Source: Pseudorhodobacter sp. E13
GTDB taxonomy: Bacteria; Pseudomonadota; Alphaproteobacteria; Rhodobacterales; Rhodobacteraceae
Direction: 5' to 3'
DNA length: 64,000 nucleotides
Assembly: GCF_003991405.1 (NCBI RefSeq)
Contig: NZ_RPEN01000155.1
Coordinates: 124,001-188,000 of the forward strand
Below, piece after piece: positions 18,479-28,672 of this stretch; within the stretch, counting starts at the first letter, position 1; every line of letters starts with the position of its first letter. The translations under genes were made by a program, and so were the position numbers. Under the pieces are notes generated by a model. The model made no database searches, was not told the DNA's origin, and worked only from the letters and a program-made list of their open reading frames with translations.

Positions 18479-18496
18479 GGGGGCCGATTGGCCCCC
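18479..18496 (+). other. Intra-operon hairpin after the exported-protein gene
   Basis: A 7-bp perfect stem (GGGGGCC, loop GATT, GGCCCCC) 16 bases after the stop of the exported-protein gene. No T tract follows, so it is more likely an RNA-stability element than a full terminator; it may lower sucD-distal expression. Confidence 0.5.
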
Positions 18497-18561
18497 GGCA
18501 CACAAACCGCATTCGGCCTGACAGGCTGCGGAAAACGTCAACAGTGGTGAAAGGGTATGAA

Positions 18562-18759
18562 ATGCAAAAGGTTTTGATGGGGTCAGTGGTTTTGTTGATG
18601 CTGGCAGCCTGCGGCGGCGGCGTGACCTCTGGCACGACTGGCAGCGATGGCAATGAAGCGGCTGTGTGTGATGAACAATCCCGTTGGGCACAATCGGGCA
18701 AGATTGGTGGCGGCGACATCACCATCACCTGCCCCGGCTATGCCCGCCCCGGTTACTGA
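18562..18759 (+). CDS. Small lipoprotein in the suc operon
   Basis: A 65-residue predicted lipoprotein: MQKVLMGSVVLLMLAACGGG has lipobox LAAC (Cys17). The short mature part holds two cysteines (AVCDEQSRW and ITCPGY). The start at 18562 has an AAAGGG ribosome site six bases upstream; an earlier in-frame GTG at 18544 is less likely. It lies between the exported-protein gene and sucD. Family unknown. Confidence 0.7.
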   Translation: MQKVLMGSVVLLMLAACGGGVTSGTTGSDGNEAAVCDEQSRWAQSGKIGGGDITITCPGYARPGY

Positions 18760-18805
18760 TAACCGGCACCATTCGGTGCCAAGATGACTACATAAGGAGG
18801 CCCGA

Positions 18806-19690
18806 ATGGCCGTACTCGTCAATGAAAATACCCGTGTGATCTGCCAAGGCTTCACGGGAAGCCAAGGCACTTTTCACTCGGAACAGGCCATCGCCTATGG
18901 CACCAAGATGGTCGGTGGCGTGACCCCCGGCAAGGGCGGTTCCACCCATTTGAACCTGCCGGTGTTCAACTCTGTGCATGAGGCAAAGGACCGCACGCAG
19001 GCCAACGCATCCGTGATCTATGTGCCGCCGCCCTTTGCCGCAGATTCCATTCTGGAGGCGATCGACGCCGAAATGGAACTGATCGTCTGCATCACCGAAG
19101 GCATCCCGGTGCTGGACATGATGAAGGTGAAGCGCGCGCTGGAAGGCTCCAAATCCCGGCTGATCGGGCCGAACTGCCCCGGCGTCATCACCCCGGACGC
19201 GTGCAAGATCGGCATCATGCCGGGCCATATTCACCGCCGCGGTTCGGTTGGTGTTGTGTCGCGCTCGGGCACGCTGACCTATGAGGCGGTGAAGCAAACC
19301 ACCGATCTGGGCCTTGGTCAGTCTTCGGCTGTTGGCATCGGCGGCGACCCGATCAAAGGGACCGAGCATATCGACGTGCTGGAAATGTTCCTGGCCGACC
19401 CGGAAACCACCGCGATCATCATGATCGGTGAAATCGGTGGCTCTGCCGAGGAAGAAGCCGCGCAGTTCCTCGCGGATGAGCGCAAGAAAGGCCGCTGGAA
19501 GCCGACCGCTGGCTTTATCGCAGGCCGCACCGCCCCTCCGGGCCGCCGCATGGGCCACGCAGGCGCGATTGTCGCCGGTGGCAAAGGCGATGCCGAAAGC
19601 AAGATCGAGGCGATGAAAGCCGCCGGGATCGTGGTTGCCGAAAGCCCGGCTCATCTGGGCGAGGCTGTGATGGCCGCCATCAAGGCGTAA
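18806..19690 (+). CDS. sucD: Succinyl-CoA synthetase alpha subunit
   Basis: A 294-residue alpha subunit of succinate-CoA ligase. The N-terminal CoA-binding Rossmann domain ([19 protein letters not shown]) and the GPNCPGVI loop are present, and His251 in [10 protein letters not shown] is the residue phosphorylated during catalysis. A strong AAGGAGG site precedes the ATG. It pairs with SucC, encoded about 0.9 kb upstream beyond two exported-protein genes. Confidence 0.97.
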   Translation: MAVLVNENTRVICQGFTGSQGTFHSEQAIAYGTKMVGGVTPGKGGSTHLNLPVFNSVHEAKDRTQANASVIYVPPPFAADSILEAIDAEMELIVCITEGIPVLDMMKVKRALEGSKSRLIGPNCPGVITPDACKIGIMPGHIHRRGSVGVVSRSGTLTYEAVKQTTDLGLGQSSAVGIGGDPIKGTEHIDVLEMFLADPETTAIIMIGEIGGSAEEEAAQFLADERKKGRWKPTAGFIAGRTAPPGRRMGHAGAIVAGGKGDAESKIEAMKAAGIVVAESPAHLGEAVMAAIKA

Positions 19691-19697
19691 TGTGCGG

Positions 19698-19715
19698 GGC
19701 GGGGGAAACCCCGCC
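19698..19715 (+). other. Hairpin between sucD and sucA
   Basis: A 7-bp stem GGCGGGG with CCCCGCC and a GAAA loop, directly after the sucD stop. A CTTTT follows some distance downstream, so it could be a weak terminator setting lower sucAB than sucCD expression, or a stability hairpin. Confidence 0.45.
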
Positions 19716-19785
19716 TTCACACTCTTTTCGTAGTGGTGGTTCTTGTCCGCCCTACACCCGGCCCCAACCCCAAAGAGGTCCAAAA

Positions 19786-22746
19786 ATGACCGAGCAATCC
19801 CCCACAGCCCAATTCCGCGCCGAATCCTATCTGGATGGGGCGAATGCCGATTACATCGACCAGATGGCGGCGAGACATGCGCAAGACCCTGCATCCGTTG
19901 ATGCAAGCTGGGCCGCGTTTTTCGACGCGCTGGGAGAGGCGGACCGCGTGGCGCAAGCCGCAGCCGATGGGCCCTCATGGGCGCGCAAGGATTGGCCGCC
20001 GGTGCCAAGCGACGATCTGACTGGCGCGCTGACGGGTGAATGGCCGGTGATGCCGTCGAAAGAGGGCAAGGCCGCAGGGCAGAAAATCGTGGAAAAGGCC
20101 GCCGCCGCGGGTGTGTCCTTGTCGGATGCGCAGGTGCAACGTGCTGTGCTGGATTCCATTCGCGCGCTGATGATCATTCGCGCTTATCGTATCCGGGGCC
20201 ATCTGGCCGCTGATCTGGACCCGCTGGGGATGCAAGACCGCTCCAACCACCCGGAGCTGGACCCGAAATCCTATGGTTTCACCGAAACCGATATGGATCG
20301 CCCGATCTTCATCGACAATGTTCTGGGTCTGCAAGTCGCCTCCATGCGGCAGATCATCGACATCGTGAAGCGCACCTATTGCGGCACCTTCGCGCTGCAA
20401 TACATGCATATTTCCGACCCGGAGCAGGCAAGCTGGCTGAAAGAGCGGATTGAAGGTTATGGCAAGGAAATCGCCTTCACCAAAATGGGCCGCAAAGCGA
20501 TCCTGAACAAGCTGGTCGAGGCAGAAGGCTTCGAGAAATTCCTGCATGTGAAATACATGGGGACCAAGCGTTTCGGTCTTGATGGCGGCGAAAGCCTGAT
20601 CCCTGCGATGGAGCAGATCATCAAGCGCGGCGGTGCCTTGGGCGTCAAGGAAATCGTGATCGGTATGCCGCACCGGGGCCGCCTAAGCGTGCTGGCCAAT
20701 GTGATGCAAAAGCCTTATCGCGCGATTTTCAACGAGTTTCAGGGCGGCAGCTTCAAACCCGAAGATGTGGATGGCTCTGGCGATGTGAAATACCACCTCG
20801 GCGCCTCCTCGGATCGTGAGTTTGATGGCAACACCGTCCACCTGTCGCTGACCGCGAACCCCAGCCACCTTGAAGCGGTGAATCCGGTTGTTCTGGGAAA
20901 GGTTCGCGCCAAGCAAGACCAGATCAACGATAGCGAGCGGTATCAGGTTCTGCCGATCCTGCTGCATGGCGATGCGGCTTTTGCGGGGCAGGGTGTTGTG
21001 GCGGAATGTTTTGGCTTGTCGGGCCTGCGCGGGCACCGCACGGGCGGCACCATTCATATTGTGGTGAACAACCAGATCGGCTTTACCACCGCGCCCCATT
21101 TCAGCCGCTCCAGCCCTTATCCGACCGATATCGCGCTGATGGTGGAAGCCCCGATTTTCCACGTCAACGGCGATGACCCGGAAGCTGTGGTGCATGCCGC
21201 AAAGGTGGCGACCGAGTTCCGCCAGAAGTTCCACAAGGATGTGGTGCTGGATATTTTCTGCTACCGCCGCTTTGGTCACAACGAAGGCGATGAGCCGATG
21301 TTCACCAACCCGGCGATGTATACCCAGATCAAAAAGCACAAGACCACCTTGTCGCTTTATACAGAGCGTCTGGTCAAGGATGGCCTGATCCCCGAGGGTG
21401 AGATCGAGGATATGAAGGCTGCTTTCCAAGCCCATCTGAACGATGAGTTCGAAGCGGGCAAGGATTACAAGCCCAACAAGGCCGATTGGCTGGATGGCCG
21501 CTGGAAGAACATGTCGCGCGAGGGCGACAAGTATGAGCCCGGTAAAACCGCGATCACCAAAGAGGCGATGGCCGAAATCGGCGCGGCACTGACCAAGGTG
21601 CCGGATGGATTTGACCTGCACAAAACCGTTGGCCGTCAGTTGGACGCCAAGAAAAAGATGTTCGAAGATGGCGTCGGCTTTGACTGGGCAACCGCCGAAG
21701 CGCTTGCCTTTGGCAGCCTCGTGACCGAAGGTTTCCCGGTGCGTCTGTCCGGGCAGGATTGCACCCGTGGCACGTTCAGCCAGCGTCATTCGGCCTTTAT
21801 CAACCAATCCACCGAAGAGCGTTACTACCCGCTCAATCACATCAAGGCAGGTCAGGCCCGCTATGAGGTGATCGATTCCATGCTGTCGGAATATGCGGTG
21901 CTTGGCTTCGAATATGGCTATTCGCTGTCGGAACCAAATGCCCTGACCATGTGGGAAGCGCAGTTCGGTGATTTCGCCAATGGCGCGCAGATCATGTTTG
22001 ATCAGTTCATCAACTCGGGCGAAAGCAAATGGTTGCGGATGTCGGGCCTCGTTTGCCTGTTGCCGCATGGCTATGAAGGGCAGGGGCCGGAACATTCCTC
22101 CGCACGGCCAGAACGCTTCTTGCAGATGTCGGCGAATGAAAACTGGATTGTGGCGAATTGCTCTACCCCCGCCAACTATTTCCACATCTTGCGCCGCCAG
22201 TTGCATCGCGATTTCCGCAAACCGCTGATCCTGATGACGCCGAAATCCTTGCTGCGTCACCCGATGTGCGTGTCAGATGCCGAGGATTTCCTGTCAGGCT
22301 CTTCCTTCCACCGCGTGTTGTGGGATGATGCGCAAAAGGGCCATTCGGATCTGAAGCTGAAAGCCGATGCCAAAATCAAGCGCGTCGTCATGTGCTCGGG
22401 CAAGGTTTATTATGACCTGCTGGCCGCCCGTGATGCGCAGGGCTTGGATGATGTTTATCTGCTGCGGCTGGAGCAGTTCTACCCCTTCCCGGCCAACAGC
22501 TTGGTCAAGGAATTGGAGCGGTTCAAGGATGCCGAGGTGATCTGGTGTCAGGAAGAGCCGAAAAACCAAGGCTATTGGAGCTTTGTTGAACCCAATATCG
22601 AATGGGTCCTGACCAAGGTGAATGGCAAATCCAAACGCGCGCGCTATGCCGGGCGTCATGCCTCGGCCTCGCCGGCCACCGGTCTGGCCAGCCGCCACAA
22701 GTCGGAACAAGAGGCGCTGATCGCAGATGCGCTGACGGGGGGCTAA
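19786..22746 (+). CDS. sucA: 2-oxoglutarate dehydrogenase E1 component
   Basis: A 986-residue thiamine-diphosphate decarboxylase of the 2-oxoglutarate dehydrogenase complex. It begins [20 protein letters not shown] and soon shows [18 protein letters not shown], the family E2-binding N terminus. [29 protein letters not shown] and [13 protein letters not shown] are standard OGDH blocks, and [10 protein letters not shown] ends the C-terminal domain. The start at 19786 has an AGAGG site; in-frame codons back to 19690 are intergenic. It is followed by sucB after 5 bp. Confidence 0.97.
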   Translation: MTEQSPTAQFRAESYLDGANADYIDQMAARHAQDPASVDASWAAFFDALGEADRVAQAAADGPSWARKDWPPVPSDDLTGALTGEWPVMPSKEGKAAGQKIVEKAAAAGVSLSDAQVQRAVLDSIRALMIIRAYRIRGHLAADLDPLGMQDRSNHPELDPKSYGFTETDMDRPIFIDNVLGLQVASMRQIIDIVKRTYCGTFALQYMHISDPEQASWLKERIEGYGKEIAFTKMGRKAILNKLVEAEGFEKFLHVKYMGTKRFGLDGGESLIPAMEQIIKRGGALGVKEIVIGMPHRGRLSVLANVMQKPYRAIFNEFQGGSFKPEDVDGSGDVKYHLGASSDREFDGNTVHLSLTANPSHLEAVNPVVLGKVRAKQDQINDSERYQVLPILLHGDAAFAGQGVVAECFGLSGLRGHRTGGTIHIVVNNQIGFTTAPHFSRSSPYPTDIALMVEAPIFHVNGDDPEAVVHAAKVATEFRQKFHKDVVLDIFCYRRFGHNEGDEPMFTNPAMYTQIKKHKTTLSLYTERLVKDGLIPEGEIEDMKAAFQAHLNDEFEAGKDYKPNKADWLDGRWKNMSREGDKYEPGKTAITKEAMAEIGAALTKVPDGFDLHKTVGRQLDAKKKMFEDGVGFDWATAEALAFGSLVTEGFPVRLSGQDCTRGTFSQRHSAFINQSTEERYYPLNHIKAGQARYEVIDSMLSEYAVLGFEYGYSLSEPNALTMWEAQFGDFANGAQIMFDQFINSGESKWLRMSGLVCLLPHGYEGQGPEHSSARPERFLQMSANENWIVANCSTPANYFHILRRQLHRDFRKPLILMTPKSLLRHPMCVSDAEDFLSGSSFHRVLWDDAQKGHSDLKLKADAKIKRVVMCSGKVYYDLLAARDAQGLDDVYLLRLEQFYPFPANSLVKELERFKDAEVIWCQEEPKNQGYWSFVEPNIEWVLTKVNGKSKRARYAGRHASASPATGLASRHKSEQEALIADALTGG

Positions 22747-22751
22747 GGCGC

Positions 22752-24263
22752 ATGGCAACCGAAATCCGCGTTCCCACGCTGGGCGAAAGCGTCACCGAAG
22801 CCACCGTCGCCACCTGGTATAAAAAGCTGGGTGACACGGTCGCAGTCGATGAAATGCTGTGTGAGCTGGAAACCGATAAAGTCACGGTTGAGGTGCCAAG
22901 CCCGGTTGCCGGCACCCTGACCGAAATCGTCGCGACCGAAGGGACCACCGTGGGCGTTGATGCGCTCTTGGCCCAGATCGGTGCCGCATCCGAAAATGCC
23001 GGGGCCTCCCCGACCAACAATGACAAAGGCGCAAAGGCCGAGGCCAGCGTGAAAGAGGGTAAAATGACTGACGTGAATGTGCCAACTCTTGGCGAATCCG
23101 TGTCCGAGGCCACTGTATCCACTTGGTTCAAGAAAGTGGGCGATATGGTCGCGCAAGATGAAATGCTGTGCGAGCTGGAAACCGACAAAGTCTCCGTCGA
23201 AGTGCCAAGCCCGGTGGCCGGTGTGCTGACTGAAATCATCGCCGCCGAAGGGGCAACGGTTTCCGCCAATGCCAAGCTGGCCGTGGTGGCCGAAGGGGCC
23301 TCTGCGGATGCGGCCGCCCCTGCTGCGGCACCTGCGGCTGCCCCGGCGGCAGCGCCTGCCTCCGGCGCCAAGGATGTGGAAGATGCCCCCTCTGCCAAGA
23401 AAGCCATGGCAGAAGCAGGTCTGAGCCGTGATCAGGTGCAAGGTTCGGGCCGTGATGGCCGCGTGATGAAGGAAGATGTGGCCAAAGCCGCCGCCGCCCC
23501 AGCCGCCGCCGCAGCACCCGCCCCCGCTGCCATTCCGCGCGCCCCGGTCCCGGCCTCGGACGCCAGCCGTGAAGAGCGGGTGAAAATGACCAAGCTGCGC
23601 CAGACCATCGCGCGCCGCCTGAAAGAAAGCCAGAACACCGCCGCCATGCTGACCACCTATAATGAGGTCGACATGTCCGAGGTGATGGCCCTTCGCAATC
23701 AATACAAAGACGAGTTTGAGAAAAAGCACAAAGTCCGCCTTGGCTTTATGTCATTCTTTACAAAGGCTTGCTGCCATGCACTGAAAGAAGTGCCGGAAGT
23801 CAACGCCGAGATTGACGGCACAGATATCGTCTACAAGAACTTCGTCCACATGGGCGTTGCGGCGGGCACACCCACGGGCCTCGTGGTCCCGGTGATCCGC
23901 GATGCCGATGCGATGTCCTTTGCCGAAATCGAAAAGGCGATTGCCGAAAAAGGCGCGCGCGCCCGTGATGGCAAGCTGAGCATGGCCGAAATGCAAGGCG
24001 GCACTTTCACCATTTCCAACGGTGGTGTGTATGGCTCGCTGATGTCCTCGCCCATCCTGAACCCGCCGCAATCGGGCATTCTGGGTATGCACAAGATCCA
24101 GGACCGCCCGGTCGTGGTGAACGGCGAAATCGTCATCCGCCCGATGATGTATCTGGCCCTGTCCTACGATCACCGCATCGTCGACGGCAAAGGCGCCGTG
24201 ACCTTCCTCGTGCGCGTGAAAGAAGCACTGGAAGATCCACGCCGGTTGCTGATGGATCTGTGA
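22752..24263 (+). CDS. sucB: 2-oxoglutarate dehydrogenase E2 with two lipoyl domains
   Basis: Dihydrolipoyl succinyltransferase of 503 residues. Two tandem lipoyl domains are present with lipoylated lysines Lys43 and Lys146, each in CELETDKV[TS]VEVPSP. An Ala/Pro linker, a peripheral subunit-binding domain (about 215-245, [20 protein letters not shown]) and the catalytic acyltransferase domain with His474 and Asp478 ([12 protein letters not shown]) follow. Most bacterial E2o proteins have one lipoyl domain. The second domain begins MTDVNVPTL at an ATG (23064) that still has an AGAGGG ribosome site, so a shorter single-lipoyl form could also be translated. Confidence 0.96.
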   Translation: MATEIRVPTLGESVTEATVATWYKKLGDTVAVDEMLCELETDKVTVEVPSPVAGTLTEIVATEGTTVGVDALLAQIGAASENAGASPTNNDKGAKAEASVKEGKMTDVNVPTLGESVSEATVSTWFKKVGDMVAQDEMLCELETDKVSVEVPSPVAGVLTEIIAAEGATVSANAKLAVVAEGASADAAAPAAAPAAAPAAAPASGAKDVEDAPSAKKAMAEAGLSRDQVQGSGRDGRVMKEDVAKAAAAPAAAAAPAPAAIPRAPVPASDASREERVKMTKLRQTIARRLKESQNTAAMLTTYNEVDMSEVMALRNQYKDEFEKKHKVRLGFMSFFTKACCHALKEVPEVNAEIDGTDIVYKNFVHMGVAAGTPTGLVVPVIRDADAMSFAEIEKAIAEKGARARDGKLSMAEMQGGTFTISNGGVYGSLMSSPILNPPQSGILGMHKIQDRPVVVNGEIVIRPMMYLALSYDHRIVDGKGAVTFLVRVKEALEDPRRLLMDL

Positions 24264-24580
24264 CTGCTCTGACAACTTGGAGTGAAGCCGTCCGAAACTG
24301 GGCGGCTTCAAACCCAAAGGTAAGTGAAGTCTTCATCATCGGAAGCTGGGCCACCGGTCGTGCAACCGCAGACAGTGATTTAGATATTGCCGTTCTCCTA
24401 CTGGACGGGCACGGTTATAGTGATTGGTTCTATGAGTCAGAAACGTGGCGCGCAGAGTTGGACATGTTGGTCGCTCCACCAGTTCACCTGCTTCGCGGCG
24501 GAGGGAGCCTTGAAAACTCGGTGGTTGAAGCTGCAATCCTCGAACACGGCGTCCTAGTGTATAGGAGGAATAAGCCATGA
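24260..24580 (+). CDS. Minimal nucleotidyltransferase (MNT)
   Basis: A 106-residue protein with the pol-beta-type nucleotidyltransferase core: [22 protein letters not shown] contains the GSxxxG loop and the paired Asp residues (DLD), and ELDMLV supplies the third acidic strand. MNT proteins usually pair with HEPN toxins as antitoxins, but no HEPN gene is adjacent. The start is a GTG overlapping the sucB stop. Base composition is visibly more AT-rich than its neighbours, and its end overlaps the MAPEG start (ATGA), suggesting insertion between sucB and MAPEG by transfer. Confidence 0.8.
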   Translation: MTALTTWSEAVRNWAASNPKVSEVFIIGSWATGRATADSDLDIAVLLLDGHGYSDWFYESETWRAELDMLVAPPVHLLRGGGSLENSVVEAAILEHGVLVYRRNKP

Positions 24581-24972
24581 CCCCAGAACTCACCGCCCTT
24601 GCCCTCGCGGCCCTGCTCCAAGCGATCCAATTCCTCCTCTTCGCCATTCCCGCGAATATGGAACTCGGCACCGGCTACACCTCCTCGGCGCGTGACCGCC
24701 CCCCCAGCCGCCAATTGTCAGACCGCACCGCCCGCCTGCAACGCGCGATGAACAACCATTTCGAAGGGCTGATCCTCTTTACCATCGCAACCGTTGTGGT
24801 CACCCTCGGCAACCAGTCCACCGGCGTCACCGCCGCTTGCGCCTGGGCCTATCTGGCCGCCCGCATCCTCTATATCCCCGCCTATGCCTTCGGCTGGCGC
24901 CCTTGGCGCTCGGCGATCTGGGGCATAGGCTTCTTTGCAACCATCTCGATGATCCTCGCAGCTCTGCTGTAA
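24577..24972 (+). CDS. MAPEG family membrane protein
   Basis: A 131-residue integral membrane protein of the MAPEG family (membrane-associated eicosanoid and glutathione metabolism proteins). Four hydrophobic helices are visible, with the motif [16 protein letters not shown] between helices I and II, where family members bind glutathione. [14 protein letters not shown] is the typical third helix. It has an AGGAGG site inside the nucleotidyltransferase end. Substrate not known. It lies between sucB and lpd. Confidence 0.88.
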   Translation: MTPELTALALAALLQAIQFLLFAIPANMELGTGYTSSARDRPPSRQLSDRTARLQRAMNNHFEGLILFTIATVVVTLGNQSTGVTAACAWAYLAARILYIPAYAFGWRPWRSAIWGIGFFATISMILAALL

Positions 24973-24980
24973 ATCATCTA

Positions 24981-25022
24981 TTTTTAAATATCCTCGGGGG
25001 TCCGGGGGCAGACAGCCCCCGG
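24981..25022 (+). repeat. Intergenic element with ATATCCTCGGGGG core, copy 1
   Basis: TTTAAATATCCTCGGGGGT followed by a perfect 8-bp hairpin (CCGGGGGC at 25002-25009, loop AGACA, GCCCCCGG at 25015-25022). The AAATATCCT-GGGGG core recurs at 33868-33940 and 59113-59173, so it belongs to a dispersed family. It sits between MAPEG and lpd and could partly terminate transcription. Confidence 0.7.
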
Positions 25023-25051
25023 CTCTGAGTCCAAAACAAGGAACCGAACCC

Positions 25052-26437
25052 ATGGCAAGCTTTGACGTCATCATCATCGGCGGAGGCCCCGGCGGCTATG
25101 TTTGCGCCATCCGCTGCGCGCAACTCGGCCTGAAAACCGCGGTGGTCGAAGGCCGCGACACGCTGGGCGGCACCTGCCTGAACGTCGGCTGCATCCCCTC
25201 CAAGGCCCTGCTGCATGCCACCCATTCCCTGCACGAGGCGGAACACAACTTCGCCAAGATGGGCCTGAAGGGCAAAAGCCCCTCGGTCGATTGGGATCAG
25301 ATGAAGGCCTATAAGCAGGACGTGGTGGACGGCAACACCAAGGGCATCGAATTCCTGTTCAAAAAGAACAAGGTAACCTGGCTGAAGGGCTGGGGCTCCA
25401 TCCCCGCGCCGGGTCAGGTCAAGGTCGGCGACGAGGTGCATGACGCCAAGAATATCGTCATCGCCACCGGCTCCGAAGCCGCAAGCCTGCCGGGCGTTGA
25501 CGTTGATGAGAAAACCGTCGTCACCTCCACCGGGGCCTTGGTGCTGAACAAAGTGCCGAAATCGCTGGTGGTGATCGGCGCGGGCGTGATCGGGCTTGAA
25601 ATGGGCTCGGTCTATGCCCGCCTCGGGGCCGAGGTGACGGTGGTGGAATATCTGGACGCGATCACCCCCGGTATGGATGCCGAAGTGGCCAAATCCTTCC
25701 AGAAAATCCTGACCAAACAGGGCCTGAAATTCATTCTGGGTGCCGCCGTGCAGGGTGTTGCCACCAAGAACGGCAAAGCCAAGGTGACCTACAAGCTGCG
25801 CAAAGATGACAGCGAGGCCGTGCTGGATGCCGATTGTGTGCTGGTCGCCACGGGCCGCAAACCCTTTGTCGACGGTCTGGGGCTAGAGGCTTTGGGCGTT
25901 GAGATGGAGAAGCGCGGCCAAGTCAAAACCCATCACTTCGCGACCAATATCAAGGGGTTGTATGCCATCGGGGATGCGATTGTCGGCCCGATGCTGGCCC
26001 ATAAGGCCGAAGATGAAGGCATGGCGCTGGCCGAAATTCTGGCCGGCAAGGCGGGCCATGTGAATTACGATGTGATCCCCGGTGTGGTCTATACAACGCC
26101 GGAAGTGGCCTCTGTCGGCAAGACCGAAGAGCAACTGAAAGAAGCGGGCCGCGCCTATAAGGTTGGCAAGTTTTCTTTCATGGGCAATGCCCGCGCCAAG
26201 GCGATCTTTCAGGCCGAAGGCTTTGTGAAAATTCTGGCAGACAAAGAAACCGACCGTATCCTGGGCGCGCATATCATCGGGCCGATGGCTGGCGATCTGA
26301 TTCATGAGGTGTGTGTCGCCATGGAATTCGGGGCCTCTGCGCAGGATCTGGCGCTGACCTGCCACGCGCATCCGACCTATAGCGAGGCCGTGCGTGAGGC
26401 GGCTTTGGCCTGTGGCGATGGCGCGATCCACGCCTGA
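25052..26437 (+). CDS. lpd: Dihydrolipoyl dehydrogenase (E3)
   Basis: A 461-residue E3 flavoprotein that reoxidises the lipoyl groups of SucB. The FAD fold GGGPGG (10-15) and the redox disulfide Cys42/Cys47 in [13 protein letters not shown] are present. The NAD fold is GAGVIGLE. The catalytic base pair His440 and Glu445 lies in HAHPTYSE, on the dimer interface. It is the last gene of the suc cluster and is followed by a strong terminator shared with ecm. Confidence 0.97.
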   Translation: MASFDVIIIGGGPGGYVCAIRCAQLGLKTAVVEGRDTLGGTCLNVGCIPSKALLHATHSLHEAEHNFAKMGLKGKSPSVDWDQMKAYKQDVVDGNTKGIEFLFKKNKVTWLKGWGSIPAPGQVKVGDEVHDAKNIVIATGSEAASLPGVDVDEKTVVTSTGALVLNKVPKSLVVIGAGVIGLEMGSVYARLGAEVTVVEYLDAITPGMDAEVAKSFQKILTKQGLKFILGAAVQGVATKNGKAKVTYKLRKDDSEAVLDADCVLVATGRKPFVDGLGLEALGVEMEKRGQVKTHHFATNIKGLYAIGDAIVGPMLAHKAEDEGMALAEILAGKAGHVNYDVIPGVVYTTPEVASVGKTEEQLKEAGRAYKVGKFSFMGNARAKAIFQAEGFVKILADKETDRILGAHIIGPMAGDLIHEVCVAMEFGASAQDLALTCHAHPTYSEAVREAALACGDGAIHA

Positions 26438-26465
26438 GGCGGGGCGCGATCTGCCGCAAAAAGGA

Positions 26466-26494
26466 AACGGGCACCGCGCCAAACGGTGCCCGTT
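26466..26494. terminator. Bidirectional terminator between lpd and ecm
   Basis: An 11-bp perfect stem (AACGGGCACCG at 26466-26476, its complement at 26484-26494) with a 7-base loop between two convergent genes. It is preceded by CAAAAAGG on the plus strand, which gives a short T run on the minus strand. Confidence 0.8.
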
Positions 26495-26499
26495 CTGCG

Positions 26500-28467
26500 T
26501 TACTGGGCCGCAAGCGTTTGGCTGTCCACCAGCGTCACAATATCCATCATGATCCGGTTCAGCTCAAAATCCTTGGGCGTGTAAACTGCGGCCACGCCAA
26601 GCGCGCGCAGCTTGGCGGCATCCTCTTCGGGGATGATCCCGCCCACGACCAAAGGCGTATCTGTCAGCCCCGCCGCGCGCATTTTCTCCAGCGTTTCGGT
26701 GATCAGCGGCAGATGAGAGCCGGACAGGATCGACAGGCCCACCACATGCGCCTTCTGGTCAATCGCCGCCGAGACGATTTCCGACGGTGTCAGCCGGATG
26801 CCCTCATAATGGATATCCATCCCGCAATCGCGGGCGCGGGCGGCAATTTGCTCGGCCCCGTTGGAATGGCCATCCAGCCCCGGCTTGCCCACCAGAAACT
26901 TCAAGGGCCGTCCCAGTTTCGCAGCAACCGCTTGCACCGCCTCGCGGATCGGCTCCAGCCCTTCGGTGCGGTTGGACGGGTTACGCGATACCCCGGTCGG
27001 CGCGCGATATTCGCCAAAGGCGGCGCGGATGGTGGCCCCCCATTCCCCGGTTGTCACCCCCGCTTTTGCGCAGGCGATGGAGGGCGGCATGATATTGGCA
27101 CCACTCTGCGCGGCACTGCGCAGCGCGGCGAGCGCGGCCTCAATGGCCGCCGAGCTGCGGGCTGTTTTCCAATCGGTCAGGCGTTCAATCTGATCGGCCT
27201 CGGCCTCCGGGTCCGCGACCATAATCGCACCGTCCCCCGCCGTCAGCGGGCTGGGCGTGGTTTCCACCCAGCGGTTGACGCCGACCACGGTTGTCTCGCC
27301 ACTTTCGATCCGCGCGATACGTTCGGCATTCGCCTCCACCAGGCGGCCCTTCATATAGTCAATCGCGGCCACCGCGCCGCCCATCGCGTCAATCTGCGCC
27401 AGTTCTTCGCGCGCGCCTTTTTTCAGCGCGTCGACCTTGCGATCCACGGCGGGGTTGCCATCAAACAGGTCATCATATTCCAGCAGATCGGATTCATAGG
27501 CCAGAATCTGTTGCATCCGCAGCGACCATTGCTGATCCCACGGGCGCGGCAAGCCAAGCGCCTCATTCCAGGCGGGCAATTGCACGGCGCGGGCGCGGGC
27601 CTTTTTCGACAGGGTCACGGCCAGCGCCTCGATCAAGATCCGATAGACGTTGTTTTCCGGTTGCTGCTCGGTCAGGCCCAGCGAGTTCACCTGCACGCCA
27701 TAGCGGAAGCGGCGGTATTTGGCGTCTTGCACGCCATAGCGTTCCAGACAAATCTCATCCCAAAGGTCGACAAAAGCGCGCATCTTGCACATTTCGGTCA
27801 CGAAACGGATGCCTGCGTTCACAAAGAACGAAATCCGCCCCACCATATTCGGGAAATCCTTGGCCGGAACCTTGCCTTTCAAATCGTCCAGCACCGCGCA
27901 GGCGGTGGCAAGTGCAAAGGCAAGCTCTTGTTCCGGTGTCGCCCCCGCCTCTTGCAGGTGATAGGAACAGACGTTCATCGGGTTCCATTTCGGCAGGTGC
28001 TTTTGCGTATAGGCCGCGACATCGGTGATCATGCGCAGGCTGGGCGCGGGCGGGCAGATATAGGTGCCGCGCGACAGGTATTCCTTGATGATATCGTTCT
28101 GCACGGTGCCATTCAGCGCCGCGATATCTGCACCCTGTTCCTCGGCCACGGCGATATACAGCGCCAGCAACCAAGGCGCCGTGGCGTTGATGGTCATCGA
28201 GGTGTTCATCTGATCCAGCGGAATATCGGCAAACAGGCGGCGCATATCGCCCAAATGGCACACTGGCACGCCCACTTTGCCCACCTCGCCCCGCGCCAGT
28301 TCATGGTCGCTGTCATAGCCGGTTTGGGTGGGCAGGTCGAAGGCCACCGACAACCCGGTTTGCCCCTTGGCCAGATTGCTGCGGTAAAGCGCATTGGACG
28401 CGGCTGCCGTCGAATGGCCGGCATAGGTGCGGAACAGCCAAGGTTTGTCTTTGCTCTGGGTGGTCAT
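26500..28467 (-). CDS. ecm: Ethylmalonyl-CoA mutase
   Basis: A 655-residue coenzyme B12-dependent mutase that converts (2R)-ethylmalonyl-CoA to methylsuccinyl-CoA. The N-terminal acyl-CoA mutase barrel starts WLFRTYAGHSTAAASNALYR and GLSVAFDLPTQTGYDSDH. The C-terminal 130 residues hold the base-off cobalamin motif GLDGHSNG (DxHxxG), then SILSGSHL and VVGGIIPEED. Methylmalonyl-CoA mutase usually reads FSTAEESN here; HSTAAASN and the adjacent ccr favour ethylmalonyl-CoA. The ATG at 28467 follows an AAGGAGG site; a longer frame to 28869 runs into the divergent gene. Confidence 0.95.
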   Translation of the reverse strand: MTTQSKDKPWLFRTYAGHSTAAASNALYRSNLAKGQTGLSVAFDLPTQTGYDSDHELARGEVGKVGVPVCHLGDMRRLFADIPLDQMNTSMTINATAPWLLALYIAVAEEQGADIAALNGTVQNDIIKEYLSRGTYICPPAPSLRMITDVAAYTQKHLPKWNPMNVCSYHLQEAGATPEQELAFALATACAVLDDLKGKVPAKDFPNMVGRISFFVNAGIRFVTEMCKMRAFVDLWDEICLERYGVQDAKYRRFRYGVQVNSLGLTEQQPENNVYRILIEALAVTLSKKARARAVQLPAWNEALGLPRPWDQQWSLRMQQILAYESDLLEYDDLFDGNPAVDRKVDALKKGAREELAQIDAMGGAVAAIDYMKGRLVEANAERIARIESGETTVVGVNRWVETTPSPLTAGDGAIMVADPEAEADQIERLTDWKTARSSAAIEAALAALRSAAQSGANIMPPSIACAKAGVTTGEWGATIRAAFGEYRAPTGVSRNPSNRTEGLEPIREAVQAVAAKLGRPLKFLVGKPGLDGHSNGAEQIAARARDCGMDIHYEGIRLTPSEIVSAAIDQKAHVVGLSILSGSHLPLITETLEKMRAAGLTDTPLVVGGIIPEEDAAKLRALGVAAVYTPKDFELNRIMMDIVTLVDSQTLAAQ

Positions 28468-28514
28468 GGCGGGCCTCCTTGAATCAGGTCGCGCAATTTT
28501 CTTACGTTGAGGGA

Positions 28515-28544
28515 TTGATAGGCGAAATTTTGTGCCAATGTCAA
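28515..28544 (-). promoter_or_regulatory. Predicted sigma-70 promoter of ecm
   Basis: On the minus strand, TTGACA (28544-28539), an 18-bp spacer and TATCAA (28520-28515). Transcription would start near 28508, leaving a leader of about 40 bases before the ecm ATG. Confidence 0.5.
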
Positions 28545-28672
28545 TTCGCTGCGATGCAGCGGGGTTTGATTTGCACCTGCGGCATCGACCCCGCGTGGAA
28601 TTCGCGTCACCGCGTGCAGAAAACGCACGGCCAAGGCTTTCACCGGCCCGACAATGCGTTAGGCTGGATTGC

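Noticed and set aside
20683-22260. 525-codon minus-strand frame opposite sucA
   Set aside because: It is a complement shadow of the sucA coding pattern, without family motifs.
24260-24972. MNT plus MAPEG as a HEPN/MNT toxin-antitoxin pair
   Set aside because: The neighbour is a four-helix membrane MAPEG protein without the HEPN RxxxxH motif.
26518-28482. 654-codon plus-strand frame opposite ecm
   Set aside because: The ecm product has full mutase and B12 motifs; the opposite frame is low-complexity His/Gln/Arg-rich.
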